Assembly: GCF_026212465.1 (NCBI RefSeq)
Contig: NC_080049.1
Coordinates: forward strand, 1,309,460-1,373,459
Origin: Amaranthus tricolor
Lineage: Eukaryota > Streptophyta > Magnoliopsida > Caryophyllales > Amaranthaceae
DNA: 64,000 nt
Direction of reading: 5' to 3'
The notes beneath the pieces are model-generated. The model was not told the DNA's origin. It saw only the letters and a program-made list of their open reading frames with translations, and searched no databases. Position 1 is the stretch's first letter, and each line of letters opens with the position of its first letter. The position numbers were made by a program, and so were the translations under genes. This document shows, piece after piece, positions 46,814-58,599 of this stretch.

Positions 46814-47169
46814 CACTATAATATAATTTGCTTTTAGTGGGATATATTTAGCGATATTTAATTTAAATGTCGCTATTTCATATTTCTAATAGTATATATG
46901 GAGCATTTAGTGACATTTATTATACCTTTTAGCAGCACAATAAAATATCATACTAAAGCTTTTTACGACATATGATTTAGTGACATTTTTCACAAATGTC
47001 ACTATAGACTATAATAACAATTACATGTCACTAACAACCAAATAAAGTGTCACTAAATCACTTTATAGTGGAACATAGAATAAAAACCAATAATTATTAC
47101 AGTGGTATTTTTTTAATGCCATTAACTCTAATGTCGCAAAAAGTTAAATTTATTATATTTATTATAGTG
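46814..47169. mobile_element. Short non-autonomous CACTA (En/Spm-like) element
   Basis: It starts CACTATAAT (46814) and ends ATTATAGTG (47169), an inverted match, and is flanked on both sides by AAA (3-bp target duplication). Subterminal AGCGATATTTAATTT, AAATGTCGCTAT, TAGTGACATTTA and AAATGTCACTA motifs recur in both orientations, as in CACTA subterminal regions. No transposase. Confidence 0.7.
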
Positions 47170-48176
47170 AAAATGGAACAACTGATTGAAGAAGAGGTAG
47201 GATTAATCAAGATTTTGTTGCCCAAGAGTTGAACCTATGACTAGTGATAGAAAATTTGTATACTCACCCACTAAGTTGTTTAAGTTTTTTCTTATGTATT
47301 ATATAAGTTATTTAACACCAATAAATGCAATTCATGCACAAAATACCTCTCCCCTTGTAGTTTTACAATTTTAATTGAATCACAAGTTCTTGTGTTTCAT
47401 TGTAAGATGTTTTTTCATATATGAGTTAAATAGCTCAATTAATATAATTATTAGCATATGTATTCTTTATTTTTAAATTGTCTTATTAAGAGACGGTGTC
47501 TCACAAAAATACGTAGCTTTTAAGTAAAGCAATTTTAATGTTTGGAAAAAAGTTCACTTAGGTTTTTTATGGAATGAAATATAGTCTTTCTTTATGGAAC
47601 GAAACCTTAGACAAATATAATTTTCATTGGATTGGACATTAATGTTACAAAATGTGAGATTAGACGAATAAAAAAAGATATTTTTTCTTATATATTAACC
47701 GTAATATGTAAAATAAATATTAGATGATGAATAGTGTAAAATTTATTTTAGAGCAACTAAAAAACAAGAAAGTTGGAGTTAATTTTCTATATGTTAGGTT
47801 TTTAATAGAAAATTATTAATTTTCTAAATGTTAATAATGACATGTAAATTGAAGTCTAAAGGTTAAATGATCACACAACCTTGTGTATCTGTTTGTAAGA
47901 ATCAAGATGGTCTATTGAATTTTAAAACAATTTTGTAGAATTTTAATTTCACTTATTTTTATAAAGTTAGAACCATCCATCGTTTTGTTCATTTTAGGAC
48001 TCCAGAGCAATATATAAAAAAACTATTAAAAATTTAAGGCGTAGTAAATAATAGAAGTATAATACGCTTTTTATTTTGTATTATTTTTGTTTTAAGTATT
48101 TAATTTAATAAAAAACCTCTATAACTCATATTACATATAAAAAATGTAAATTATATCTAAATTTAATTTAAGTTAA

Positions 48177-48438
48177 TACTCCGTCCGTTCTTTTTTGTTT
48201 GTCCACTTTAAATTTGTCTACTTTAAGAGAGGGAAATTTAAATTAGATTTTTGAAGTATGTATTGAAGATAAAATATATTTCTATGAAATCCTGTTAGAT
48301 TTGTCTTGATGTAAAGTTTTTTAATATATAATTTTTATAGTTTTTTATGATGCGTACTTATAAATATTAAGGCTTAAAATTTACTAGAAAGTGCGTGCAA
48401 AAAGTAAAGTGGACAAACAAAAAGGAACGGAGGGAGTA
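48177..48438. mobile_element. Stowaway-type MITE, TA-flanked
   Basis: The left end TACTCCGTCCGTTCTTTTTT mirrors the right end (reverse complement TACTCCCTCCGTTCCTTTTT). GTTTGTCCACTTTA is mirrored by TAAAGTGGACAAAC. It is the best-preserved Stowaway in the window and the same subfamily as 27185-27445. Confidence 0.85.
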
Positions 48439-48514
48439 TTAAACTTGAATATGAAAATATTTTTTCGGTCCTAAAAAATTTACAGCTTGTCCTTGCTATT
48501 CAACTCATGTATAA

Positions 48515-48725
48515 AGAGCGTCTCTCGGTGAGACCATCTTATACAATAATTTGTTTTTGAGAATTTGGACATGGCATTTATCTAACGAGCTACTCTTGTG
48601 TGAGACTGTCTCTTGGTGGTACTATCTAAAACAAGGAGCATATATTCTCATAATATGTATCAAATATTCTATTTAACTCGTTTATCTAATGCGTTATTCG
48701 GTGAGACCGTCTCGTGTTGTATTAT
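48515..48725. repeat. Three tandem copies of the GTGAGACCGTCTC-type border motif
   Basis: GCGTCTCTCGGTGAGACCAT (about 48519), GTGAGACTGTCTCTTGGTGG (about 48600) and GGTGAGACCGTCTCGTG (about 48701) each lead into TATACAA/TATCTAA-like text. They look like clustered ends of the foldback family seen at 37552, 58608 and elsewhere. Confidence 0.5.
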
Positions 48726-48782
48726 CTAACATGTAAAATGTATTTTGTTGAATTGTTAAGAGCCAAAAGCATTAAGCTATCT

Positions 48783-49094
48783 ATGGATGAAAGAAAGGAG
48801 CTTCCAAAGGCCATAGCCTCAACTCAAAACCTTAAAAAAGAAGAGGCCCAAAAAGAGGGAGAGGCCCGAGCAAATATGGGCCAAACTGGATCACTAATGA
48901 GCCCATTAAAAAAGTCATCAAGCAGTCGGATCAACTGTCTTTGTTCCCCAACTACACATGTTGGATCTTTTCGGTGTAGGCTTCATAGACATGGAAACAA
49001 ATCCGGATTCAGGCGTGGGCATTCGGTTGGGTCGGATCTATCCGAGTTGGCCCATAAGTCAAGCCCATCTACCTCTTCATTGCAATTGCATTGA
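48783..49094 (+). CDS. Small serine-rich-protein-like protein (CLCSPTTHxGSFRC motif)
   Basis: From the ATG at 48783 the product is 103 aa. Residues about 52-70 are CLCSPTTHVGSFRCRLHRH, the hallmark of a plant family usually called serine-rich protein-like. Members are short proteins with Ser-rich flanks and this Cys/His signature. The function is unknown to me. The flanks here are Lys/Glu-rich (N side) and Ser-rich (SSPSTSSLQLH end). The frame stays open upstream to 48714. The Met at 48876 is another possible start. The family motif argues that the gene is real, although the upstream DNA is repeat-derived. It is single-exon. Confidence 0.65.
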   Translation: MDERKELPKAIASTQNLKKEEAQKEGEARANMGQTGSLMSPLKKSSSSRINCLCSPTTHVGSFRCRLHRHGNKSGFRRGHSVGSDLSELAHKSSPSTSSLQLH

Positions 49095-49139
49095 CTTTTA
49101 AAAGGCTTAATTTGATGTTAATATGTACTCTAATCAATT

Positions 49140-50180
49140 GTGAGGGTAATTACTTGGACTTGAAGTTTTAGGTGAGTCAAATTTGAGGGGTGGAGAAAAA
49201 AATTAATTTTACGCAAATTATCTTCATTAATATATGTAAATTTTGAATTTTTACATGTTAGATTTTGTTTGAATGTTAAAAAAAATATATATACTAAACT
49301 ATTCTATAAAAAACCTCAAAACTAAAATTTTCTAGCACTCATTAATTAGCACAATTAGTCACTAATTAAAATACTTCCTCCTATTTGCTATTATTGTCAT
49401 ATTTGATTTTTGCACGTTTGTCAATAAACGTATTTAAAGATAAATATCTCAAATTGTGTTTAACGAAAAATTTTAAAATGTTAATGTTAATAAATATTAT
49501 ATTGAGATGAATTAAACAAAATTTCAGTTGACTATTTTTTAACTTATAGATTTAAGAATAGATACAAATTAAGAGTAAACGATGATTAACATCAAGAAAT
49601 CAAATGAGATAATAATAGTGAACAGAAGTAAGTATTGAGTTATTGATCATGTTGTGATAATGAGTGAATGGGTGGAGAAACTTTTACATTATTTTGCTAA
49701 TCATCTTCATTAATTTATGTAAATTTTGAACTTTTCACACATTCAATGTTTTTTGAATGATAAAAAATGATATACAAAACTATTTATGAAAAATAAAACT
49801 TCAAAATTAAAATTCTATAGCATTAATTTATTAGCACAATAAATCACTAGTTAAAATATTGATCATTTTGTGATACTTCTATGAGATATGAGACATGCAT
49901 GAAGCTTGAGAGATGGAGACAAAATTAATTTTTTTGCAAACTATCTTCATCACATTATGTAAATTTTAAACTTTTCACATGTTAGATTTGTTTGAAAGTT
50001 AAAAAAAATGATGCTAAATTATTTTATAAAAAAAACCTCAAAATTAAAAATTTGCTAGCTCTAATTAATTAGCACAATCAGTCATTATTTATAATATGAG
50101 ATATGATTGAAATTTAAAGGATGGAGAAAAAATACATTTTCTTGCAAATTATCTTCATTATATTACTCATATAAATTTTA
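49140..50180 (+). repeat. Tandem repeat of about 210-240 bp, 3-plus copies, split by a MITE
   Basis: Copies start near 49190, 49672, 49911 and 50119 (partial). Each has TGGAGAAAAAA, AATTATCTTCATTA, TATGTAAATTTT, ATTAGCACAATTAGTCACT and TTGATCATTTTGTGAT-like text in order. A Stowaway element (49372-49634) sits inside the first copy, after CACTAATTAAAATA. The copies diverge by roughly 15-25 percent by eye. Confidence 0.8.
49372..49634. mobile_element. Stowaway-type MITE inside the tandem repeat
   Basis: The left end TACTTCCTCCTATTTGCTAT mirrors the right end (reverse complement TACTTACTTCTGTTCACTAT). TATTGTCATATTT answers AAATGAGATAATA. TA borders. The host repeat unit resumes directly after it (TTATTGATCATGTTGTGATA). 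Confidence 0.7.
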
Positions 50181-50744
50181 AACTCATACAACAATGATTT
50201 GATGATTGTCAATAGATATTATTTTTTGCCCATGCCCGCAATTTTATGTTCTTCCTCATTATTCTTTTTTTTTTTTTCTTTTATACGTTGTTGCATAAAA
50301 GCTAAAGTTTAACAACATCTATTCATCAGGTAATTTATCCATGTGAAACAAATTAAACGTGCTTTTGATAGGCAGTTGGTGAATAATAAATGCATATAAT
50401 TTTTGTATCCTCAATTCTACCTTAGGTGGATAATTTACCCAGGATCAGTAGAGAAACGAAATTTTTCCCTAATCTACTATCACATAAAAGTTAACAATAT
50501 TGCAAATTAAGCGAAACAAACTAATATATTATTGTTGGAACATCTTAATCAACACCAATTATGGTTGTTATGAAATGCTTATTTTGTGAAGACTAATTTG
50601 AAACCAATATGTATCATAGTCTAGTCTCACCAATGCATAAAGGGCGGTATATTCCTCCATTCATACTCTTTCTAAGCCCAAAAAATAACATCAATTTTTT
50701 GTTAAATAGCGTGAAACTAATTACGAGCACAACTTTGCTTGAAC

Positions 50745-50935
50745 AAGATATGTTTTAGACTCGCAAAATTCTATTTTTATCAAATTAGTGTCACACGATT
50801 CGCAAATTGCCTTGCGAATCTCAAATCTAAAAAAGTGAATTATGATTGATTTTAGGCTATTTTGAAACCATTTTGAACAAATGGCGAATTCAAAAAGCAA
50901 ACTTACTAACGAATAATGTTTCTATGAATCAAAAA
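50745..50935. repeat. Dispersed repeat copy A' (reverse orientation of 6010-6235)
   Basis: It carries AGTGTCACACGATTCGCAAA, GCGAATCTCAAATC and GCGAATTCAAAAAGCAAA in the order expected for the reverse complement of the copy in SRT1 intron 6. Confidence 0.5.
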
Positions 50936-51303
50936 CATGAATTGTTCCACTTAAGGATATGTTGGTTCAGGTAAAGTTTCTCTAAGTTCCTCCCTTTTCC
51001 TCTTGTAGAAATGTTTGAAGAAAATATGTACAGACAAGAGCTATTGTTTCACAAGACATTAGCAAAGAATACTATTCTTAGCAACCACTATATAAAATCA
51101 TTTTGAAAGGAAACAAAATTGATCAAAAGATGATTTTTACAAAGTAGGCCTTAGAAAAATCGCCTTTAAACGTGTTCTATGAAGTTCAACTATAATCTAG
51201 AATAAAAATGTGCATAAACTCTAAATATACAGTGAGCATCACCTCGAAACTAACATGGAGCCGCAACTACGTCTAAGAGTAGAGATGGTGTGCACTTGAA
51301 AGT
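50936..51303 (-). other. 3' UTR and downstream region of the FNBP4-like gene
   Basis: The minus-strand transcript is expected to end here. No coding frame is supported. Confidence 0.35.
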
Positions 51304-53001
51304 CTATTTTGTTGGTCTAGTCCATGTAGTCTCCGCGGTGAATGAATTAGCATAGTAAACTTGCTTTGACGAGTCATCCCAGTAAGCCTGAGAAAGTTTG
51401 CCGATGGAATTAATATATGGAGAAAACATAAAGAAAAACACAGTTCATGTATGTACATCAAAAATCGAATATGTTTCTGGCTATTTATGACTTAAACATG
51501 TTCGGCGTAGCAATTTATTGTTAGTAGTTAAATGAGGCTAAAAACTAATTTAGAAAATATAAGTGTTTGACAAAGTAGTTGTTTGGGTAGCGTATAGTGG
51601 TACAGATAGTTGTTTTCAAACGTCGTAATATGTAACGTTCCAAAATCAAAAGCAGCGTTCTAAGATTTTCTCAACATTGTTCTCAACAGCTACCAAGTTG
51701 ATTGAAGCAAAGACAGTAAATTTGAGCCCATTATTGAGAGTTGCACACCACCACAAAGATTGGATCAAACACATACCTGCCACCCACGAGGAAGATCTCT
51801 CGATAGCTCACTTAAATCAGGTTGCTTCATTTTATTATCAGCAACTTTTGAGGTAGTTCCTGCAGCAACTTCCTTCTGAGCTCTTTTGCGCTTCACACGT
51901 TCACGCCTGTGTAGAAAATAAGTCGTTATTGCAAATCAAAATTCCCATGATAGGCACATGCTGCATGCAACTTTTTCCTTTATCTCATTTAGGTAATAAA
52001 TGTATAAAATTATATATATATATGATTACCATTAGTCAATGCAACAGTTTCACAATTTCAAGGGAAAACTATAATATTCCTAAAAACTAAACAAAACATA
52101 CCAAAAATTGTAGCTTATGTACAACGAAAAAGTACTTTCCTAGAATATACTTCACTTCGTAATACTTGCAGTAATTTACCTTTAGTCGAAGTTTGAACAC
52201 AAATTGTTGCTAATATAGATATTAAAAACTTATATTCATTGAGATTTAATTACATTCCTCTAGATTGATATTTTCCAATATTGACTTTGATAATTTTTAA
52301 ATAATATCAATAAAGATGTCACTAATTGAAGTTCAGAAACAAAGTCAAACAATGTAAGTATTGTTTGAAGTATACGATTCCTTACCAGTCACCTCCAAGT
52401 GGTTGGAAATTAGCGTTTTCTTTAGCCTCCCCACTTGCAATCTGCTGTGCACGCCATTCCTGCCAAAAAGAACCTACAGCTGAGCTTGTGTCTCAACTCT
52501 CGAATCATGCCACAAAAATCAGCGAGCGGTCAAAATACTTACCTCTATTTCTCGTTGTTTTTTCTTTTCTAAAATTTCCAATGGAGTAACACGCTCCTCT
52601 TCTTCTTCTTCCTCCAACTCCTCCTTTGCAGCCTTCCACTGATCAACAAAATGTAGGCATGATTCACAGTTCCTAAACACATAAATATGATGATGTAAAC
52701 AAAGAATTGTATCAGCAATTCACCTTGTCCACCAAGCTAGACACTTTCTTGTTAGACCTCAACGAGGAAGCCACTGCAACCTTTGGCTTTTTCGTTCGTG
52801 AAGCTGCAAAAATGGGGAAAAGGAACGAGTGCTAAATTAAACTATGAAGAATGAATCACAAAAGTTCACAGTGGCACAAGCCTAGGAAGCTCCAGAGAAA
52901 GAAGCAAGCTTGCCCACTTCTATCAAACAGAAACCAATGATGAAATACTCCAAGGACCCCGCATGCAACAAAACACAAGAGAACATGAAGCAACAAAAGG
53001 G

Positions 53002-53042
<41 letters not shown>

Positions 53043-56000
53043 CAATTTGGCCCATGTCTTACATCTCCAAAGGACAGAAATAGAAAGCCAGACCCCCTGA
53101 CTTGAGATGCTAACTCAATTAAATATTAACTGTACCAAACAGTAGCAAAGAATCCACACCTCTGTTCCACTATGTCAAGTAGAGCTTTTCTAAATTAGGT
53201 TTCCCCAGTACATTATAATAAATAAGGATTCATTGTATCACCTATCCTAGCACCCACAGGCCACAAGAATACAAGATTAACATGCTACAGTTGAAATTGT
53301 CATTTAGAACCTACATACCTTAATAAATCCGTAGCCTCAAACTAAGCAAGTCATGAAGAACGTTAGATACTGATAAGTATGTTCCAAAAGATCAAATGCT
53401 CTCTTTATTTACAATTCCACAGATTAAAACATTCTATTAACAGTCCTTTTACCCTTCCTTTGTTTCTTAATCAACAAAGTTACTTTGATTCAATTAAGTA
53501 GCTGAAAACAGAATCAGAGTTGGAATTGCAAGTCCTGTAATAACTTTAACTAAAATCTTGCTTAATTCCGTTTAAATGCTAGTGTGCTACCAAAAAGAAC
53601 AATTGCAATCTGTAGCTATCTGCTACCAAAACCTTCAAATAGTCATTGCAAAAATGAATACCTTTAGACTGCACCTTTGAAACCGTGGTAGATGCTTCAG
53701 AAACAGCCACTGATGTACTAGTGACCATAACAGAAGTTGGTGCAGCGCTGTAAGAAGCAGATGCAACTTCTTTTGTAGATGCAATTGCTGAAGCAGATGC
53801 TTCCAAAGTTGAAGAAACTTGAGTGGGGGCAATATCAGTCCTAGCAACAGGGGCAAGAGGATCATAACTTGGATGGCTAGAGACAGCAAGGAAGTTGGAG
53901 GACTCCATAGAAGTGGATACAGGGACAACTGGTAATGCACCAGTCTGAATGCAATAATACGCAGTAGAATCAGAAGGATTAAGCACAGAAGTCGGCTGAG
54001 CACTTGAGATGGCAGCATAGTAAGCTGAGGGAGTGATACCAATAAGCTGAACTGCATCAGGATGCTGATAATTGGTTCCCAGTGAACTAGAAATTATGTT
54101 TCCGTAATAGTCCACAGAGGTATAAGCAATATTTTGGGGTTCACTATAAATGGATGGGACTGGTTCAGATGGAGGTGGCGGTGGACATAAAGACTCGAGA
54201 GGCTCATCAGGTGGAGGAGGAGGAATGTCAGGAATCCCCTCATCAGGTGGAGGTGGGGGAATCCACTCCTCCTGGGGAAGAGGTGGAATGACAAGTTCAC
54301 TATCTGACACAGGAAGAGCTGCAGGTATTAGAGCACTAGGCTGAACTAATTTCCCAGGCGGGACTACCAATTGACCTCCACTATCAACATTAGTTTTCAT
54401 CGAAGGACTTTGTTCTTCAACTTCCATATCAATTTCCATATCTACATCCTCACTAGACTCTGATTCAGGATTTGGACAACCTTTTCCATAAACTGCACCT
54501 TTTGCAAATTCTTGGCCATCTTTATTTGCAAAATGCAATTGTAAAGAAGGGTTTGGTAGAGAACTTTGCAGAGCATTTGAGATGCCACCATCAGAAACCT
54601 CATCATCTTCAGCTTCCTGAATCATTTTGGGTGGATCCACATCAAGCTTAGTAGCAACAGAATAATCAGAAGACAATTTTCTTGTATCTGCGTGCACCTT
54701 AGCTTCCCCCCCAACATCCATATTTGCCTCCTTCCCTTCAGAAGATGAATGCAATCCACTAACTTCACTTTTTTGTTTCCCAATTTCCGCATTAATAGCA
54801 TTTTCAAGCTGATTGAGCTGCCTTTCTGAGTGCATCCAAAATGGAACTAGAGACAACCCATAGGGTATAAGACACCTAATATCAGAAAGCCGAATCTCAA
54901 TCTCCAACATAAATCTAGATAACCAACCACTTTCATTTGAATCAACAGCAGACCTGAAAAATAACAAGGCTAAAAATCAATTAATTTATGAAAAAAACCA
55001 TCAGATACAGAATACAATATAAACATACGGTGAAAACAAATCACATATATACCCTACCCTTGCAACAATTTCAGTCTTTCCAGCAATGCTTCGCAATTTT
55101 TCACAAGTTGTGAAGGAAGCTCAGCTGTCCCCTGTTCTCTTGCTGATGCACTCTGATCATGACCCTCATAACCAATTGAAGTTAGGTTCTCACTGCCAGC
55201 ACTTAGAGAAAAGGAATAGTTTCCAAGAGAAGAAGCCTCATAAGGAACCGCACCTACCACAGAAAAGCCCCCCAGAGACTGACTTCCTACATGTCCATTT
55301 TGCTCCTGAGATTGATTTACATGGGCTCCTAGTTCATATATGGCCTTCATACTTGAAGTTTCACTGGTGTACCCTACATCATGACTAGCTGGAAAACCAT
55401 CCAAATTTACACCAAAAGTAGCTGGAACATTCACATCTCCAGCTGCAGTTTCTTTGATTTCTGTCCCTGAAGTTTCTAGTTTATTGGTCATTGCAGTTTC
55501 CTGAGTCAAACTATCAGGTAGGTCCCATGAAGTTTCTCCAGTAACAGTGTTCCAGTAATAGTATTGATTACTCTCTTCATGCAGCACCATTTTCCATGTA
55601 GAACTCATTTCTTCCGTAGGTTTAGAGTTAGAAGTCACAGGGACATGATCTTTGTTCTCCATATTAACATCATGATCTGTCTCGTCTAAACTAACAATAC
55701 CACTAGCCCCAGCATCAGCATCTGCTATCAGTGAAGCATTTCCTGAGGCAGTATCTCTTTCTACATCCGGAGTGTGAGCCTTTTGAGAAGAATGGTCTTC
55801 ATCGTCAATAATTTCCCCCTCTTCAAATGGCTCTCCATCAGAGCTTTTAGCCTGTCAACAATAGGACATAAATCCACAGGCAATGTCAACATGTCCAAGG
55901 AAAAGAATCATTAGAAGCCATAAAAAAAACTACCAGACACTACTTTTAAATGCTTCATTTTACTGTTAAATACTAGCTCGAAATTTATACCGATCACCCA

Positions 56001-58282
56001 AAATGTAAAACTGGGAATAAGAAAAGCATTATAAAAATTCAGCCAAGTACAGATCTTAATATAACTGATCCAAGAGAAGAATGCCATTCAGAACCTGTTA
56101 TCCTAGCAATAACAAGTTATGTTAGGTTAATTCGAATAACTTCAAATCTATCATAACATATAAAGTAAATTTTTTTCCAAAAGTTATATGACAATCATGG
56201 GCAGTTCTAGCTTTCTAGAGAAATTTGGGGTGCCCGACCGCTTAGGGCCCTCAAAAATTATGGGCCCCAAATTATTTTTAAGATGCATTTTAATGTAAAA
56301 TCAAGTTTTGTTGCTCATACTTAATATTCGCTTTTAATAGATTCATTTGATTATAGATGAATCCTGTCTTGTTATTGTTGTTTATGAGCGATTATTCAAG
56401 CATAAAATATTTCATTTTAGGATGTAAAAATACAAGTTGGTGTTAATTATATTGACGGTTGATGTAATTTTCTTTAATCATTCATAAACGGCATAAGGGT
56501 CTTATTTCGAAATAAATTACAAAAAAAGGTGCCCATTATCTTTACTCCGTCCCCGAAAACAACAAAAAGAATGAAAATCTTATAGATCAAGCTTAAGGTT
56601 AAAGCACAACACGCTAGCCCCTTTGCTTAATAGTCACCTGTTTGTTATCATTGGAGTTAGTAGCTTCTTCTTTTGATGCATCATCAACCTCATCATCGCT
56701 ATATTGACCAAGCAGTGATAGAGGATTCTCTCGTGGTTGACCTGAAACACGACTTCAGTAAATAAGAACTTGTAAAATGCTTTTATAACTCTAAAAGCAA
56801 CAAACAATGCATATAAGCATAAGGAAACAGCAGGGATAAAGAAAAGGTTCAAGTGCCAAAGTGATTGAATGAAGTCCAAACAACTGAACAAACAGACTGG
56901 CATAAGAGCACTTATAATCTGTTCACCACCAACCTGGTACAAATCAGAAAATGTCAGCAAGCTGTGATGCTAATGAAGTGAGAGGTATACGAACCGAAGA
57001 AAATATTGCCCTTGCTATTCACCATAACGCTTTGATCCTGCCAGAAACGGCAAAACAAGGAAGATATTCTCTATATCACTGTGGCAGGGCTGATCTCACC
57101 GTGAATGTTCCCAACACCACAGCCACTCTACATTCTGAAAACAATTACTTGGAAGAAAAAGCAATATTTCACATATCAAAAACCCATATTCCAGGAAGAC
57201 TATGCCGTATACTCATGTCTTCTCTACAAAATCCTTTGAAGAAAACCAGCAGAACCCACCTGAAGAAGAGGGTGAATTTGGCAACTCCTGATCGAGTTTG
57301 TTGTCCTCATCCTTCCAATCGTCATCTTTCGCAGGGGACCCACCCACGTCTCCTATGCAATTAAACACCATGAACAAATTAAAAATCTATCTTACCAATG
57401 ACTATGAGAAATATAAATATATATATATATATGTGTGTGTGTGTGTATGTATCTTACAAAAATAAGCTACCCCTACAGCCCTATCGCTTGAAAAATCCAA
57501 AGTCTTCTATTTGGCGATCTAACAATACAATGAAAATAAAACAAACCACTGAACCACAAGAAATCACTCACAAAAATAAGATATCAACCTTCTTCAATTT
57601 AGCTACAAGCAACATTACGCCAAAATTGATCATTTATTTTAGTTCTAAATCAATAACCTAATATGCGAACAAAAAGTTAACAATTAATTAAGATGTATTG
57701 ATTTTTAAGCTCATAACAAGAATTGTGAGTATATAAATGTTAAATGTTAGTTCACAACTTGGCTTTCTTGCGTCTCCTTAACGATTTTTACATCATTTGT
57801 TGTTGAACCATTTCCTCCTAGTCCTATGCAAACACACAAAACCTAAATTAAACCCTAAAAAGTTTATTTAAAACAAAAGTTGCTACGCCTAAATTCTAAA
57901 CTTAGAAACTTCCCTTCCTAGACAAATCATAATTAAAGATTTACAAACCGTTAACTCATCTATCTCTTTAAATATGCAAACTTCAATTGCATATCAATCA
58001 TCAATCAACAAAGCCTAAAATTTCTAGAATAAAACAAAAGCAAGAGTAAAAATTCAATTTTTACAATAATTCCCAGCAAAAAAAAAAAAAAAGAGAAGCA
58101 AAATGAAGAGAAGTTTTCAATCTTTACAACATTTTCGATACAACAAAAAGGACAATCAAACTTAGGGTTGAAAACCTAGGAGATAGAAATAAAATACCAG
58201 AGGGTTCAGCGAAAAGATCGAGCTTTACTCTACGACCAGCACCCATCTTCGCAGCTAATCTTCTTTCTTTTCTCTTTCCCAT
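51304..58282 (-). CDS. FNBP4-like protein with two WW domains
   Basis: Minus-strand exons in transcript order: 58198-58282, 57260-57352, 56638-56741, 55058-55851, 53662-54953, 52724-52803, 52543-52638, 52386-52459, 51777-51906 and 51304-51387. They join in frame into 943 aa. The start MGKRKERRLAAKMGAGRRVK then LDLFAEPSG is conserved in plant homologues. An acidic ENPLSLLGQYSDDE block resembles the FNBP4 N-terminal region. WW1 (about 178-207) has W180, YYYW and W203 with P206. A proline-rich tract (PPPPPDEGIPDIPPPPP and similar, about 580-630) follows. The RERVKRKRAQK region is basic. WW2 is the last 33 residues (LPRGWQAYWDD ... TTWTRPTK, W915 and W938), ending right at the stop. WW domains bind proline-rich partners; FNBP4 family members are linked to formins and to spliceosomal proteins. 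The plant role is not established to my knowledge. Confidence 0.9.
53006..53041. repeat. 36-base poly(A) run in FNBP4-like intron 5
   Basis: An uninterrupted A run on the plus strand directly after TTCACAGTGGC ... AAAAGGGAATT. It could be the tail of a retroposed sequence or simple slippage. No target duplication was recognised. Confidence 0.6.
56185..56570. repeat. Degenerate dispersed repeat in FNBP4-like intron 3
   Basis: GGGCAGTTCTAGCTTTCTAG, GGGTGCCCGACCGC and GGGCCCTCAAAAATTATGGG form a G/C-rich block in AT-rich DNA. It is followed by about 300 AT-rich bases ending near GGTGCCCATTA. It looks like a decayed transposon piece of the GGCG/GGGGCACGTG type. Confidence 0.4.
57416..57449. repeat. 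(TA)n(TG)n compound microsatellite
   Basis: TATATATATATATATA runs into TGTGTGTGTGTGTATG in FNBP4-like intron 1. Confidence 0.9.
57759..57817 (-). other. Possible cryptic or duplicated exon in FNBP4-like intron 1
   Basis: On the minus strand an acceptor-like ATAGGACTAG is followed by an open stretch GGAAATGGTTCAACAACAAA and so on, encoding GNGSTTNDVKIVKETQESQ. A GTTGTG donor-like site follows. The preceding TTTGCATAG resembles the real exon-2 acceptor TTGCATAG. Its 59-base length would shift the frame into exon 2, so normal inclusion is not supported. Confidence 0.25.
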
Positions 58283-58580
58283 TTCAATCAAAGTGAGAGA
58301 TATCTTCTTAAGTTGCCGCAAAAGAAATCAAAATTTCCCAACGATTTCGAGAAATTTCTCAGAGCATTATCAAAGAAATTCAGGAAACGAACTAACCCTA
58401 GATTTTTATTGTCGATATAAAATTTGGGATTTCTCTCGTGCTACTGATGCAATTATCTGACTCGAGCGAATTTAACCCTAGAAATTCAGGAACCGAATTA
58501 ACCCTAGATTTTCTTTAATACAAATATCAAGAGGTTGTTTAATTGGACTCTATTTTCCTTGTAATTGTAAATTTATAGGT
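58283..58580 (-). promoter_or_regulatory. Promoter and 5' leader of the FNBP4-like gene with duplicated AACCCTAG block
   Basis: ATTCAGGAAACGAACTAACC then CTAGATTTT at about 58380-58407 recurs as ATTCAGGAACCGAATTAACC then CTAGATTTT at about 58487-58514, a direct repeat about 108 bases apart. A third AACCCTAG lies at about 58474. The AACCCTA core is the telo-box found near start sites of many plant housekeeping genes. Confidence 0.5.
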
Positions 58581-58599
58581 AAAGAGCAAACAGCTGTTG

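Noticed and set aside
56951..57364. 137-codon plus-strand ORF
   Set aside because: It spans exon 2 and intron 2 of the minus-strand FNBP4-like gene and shows no protein family signal.
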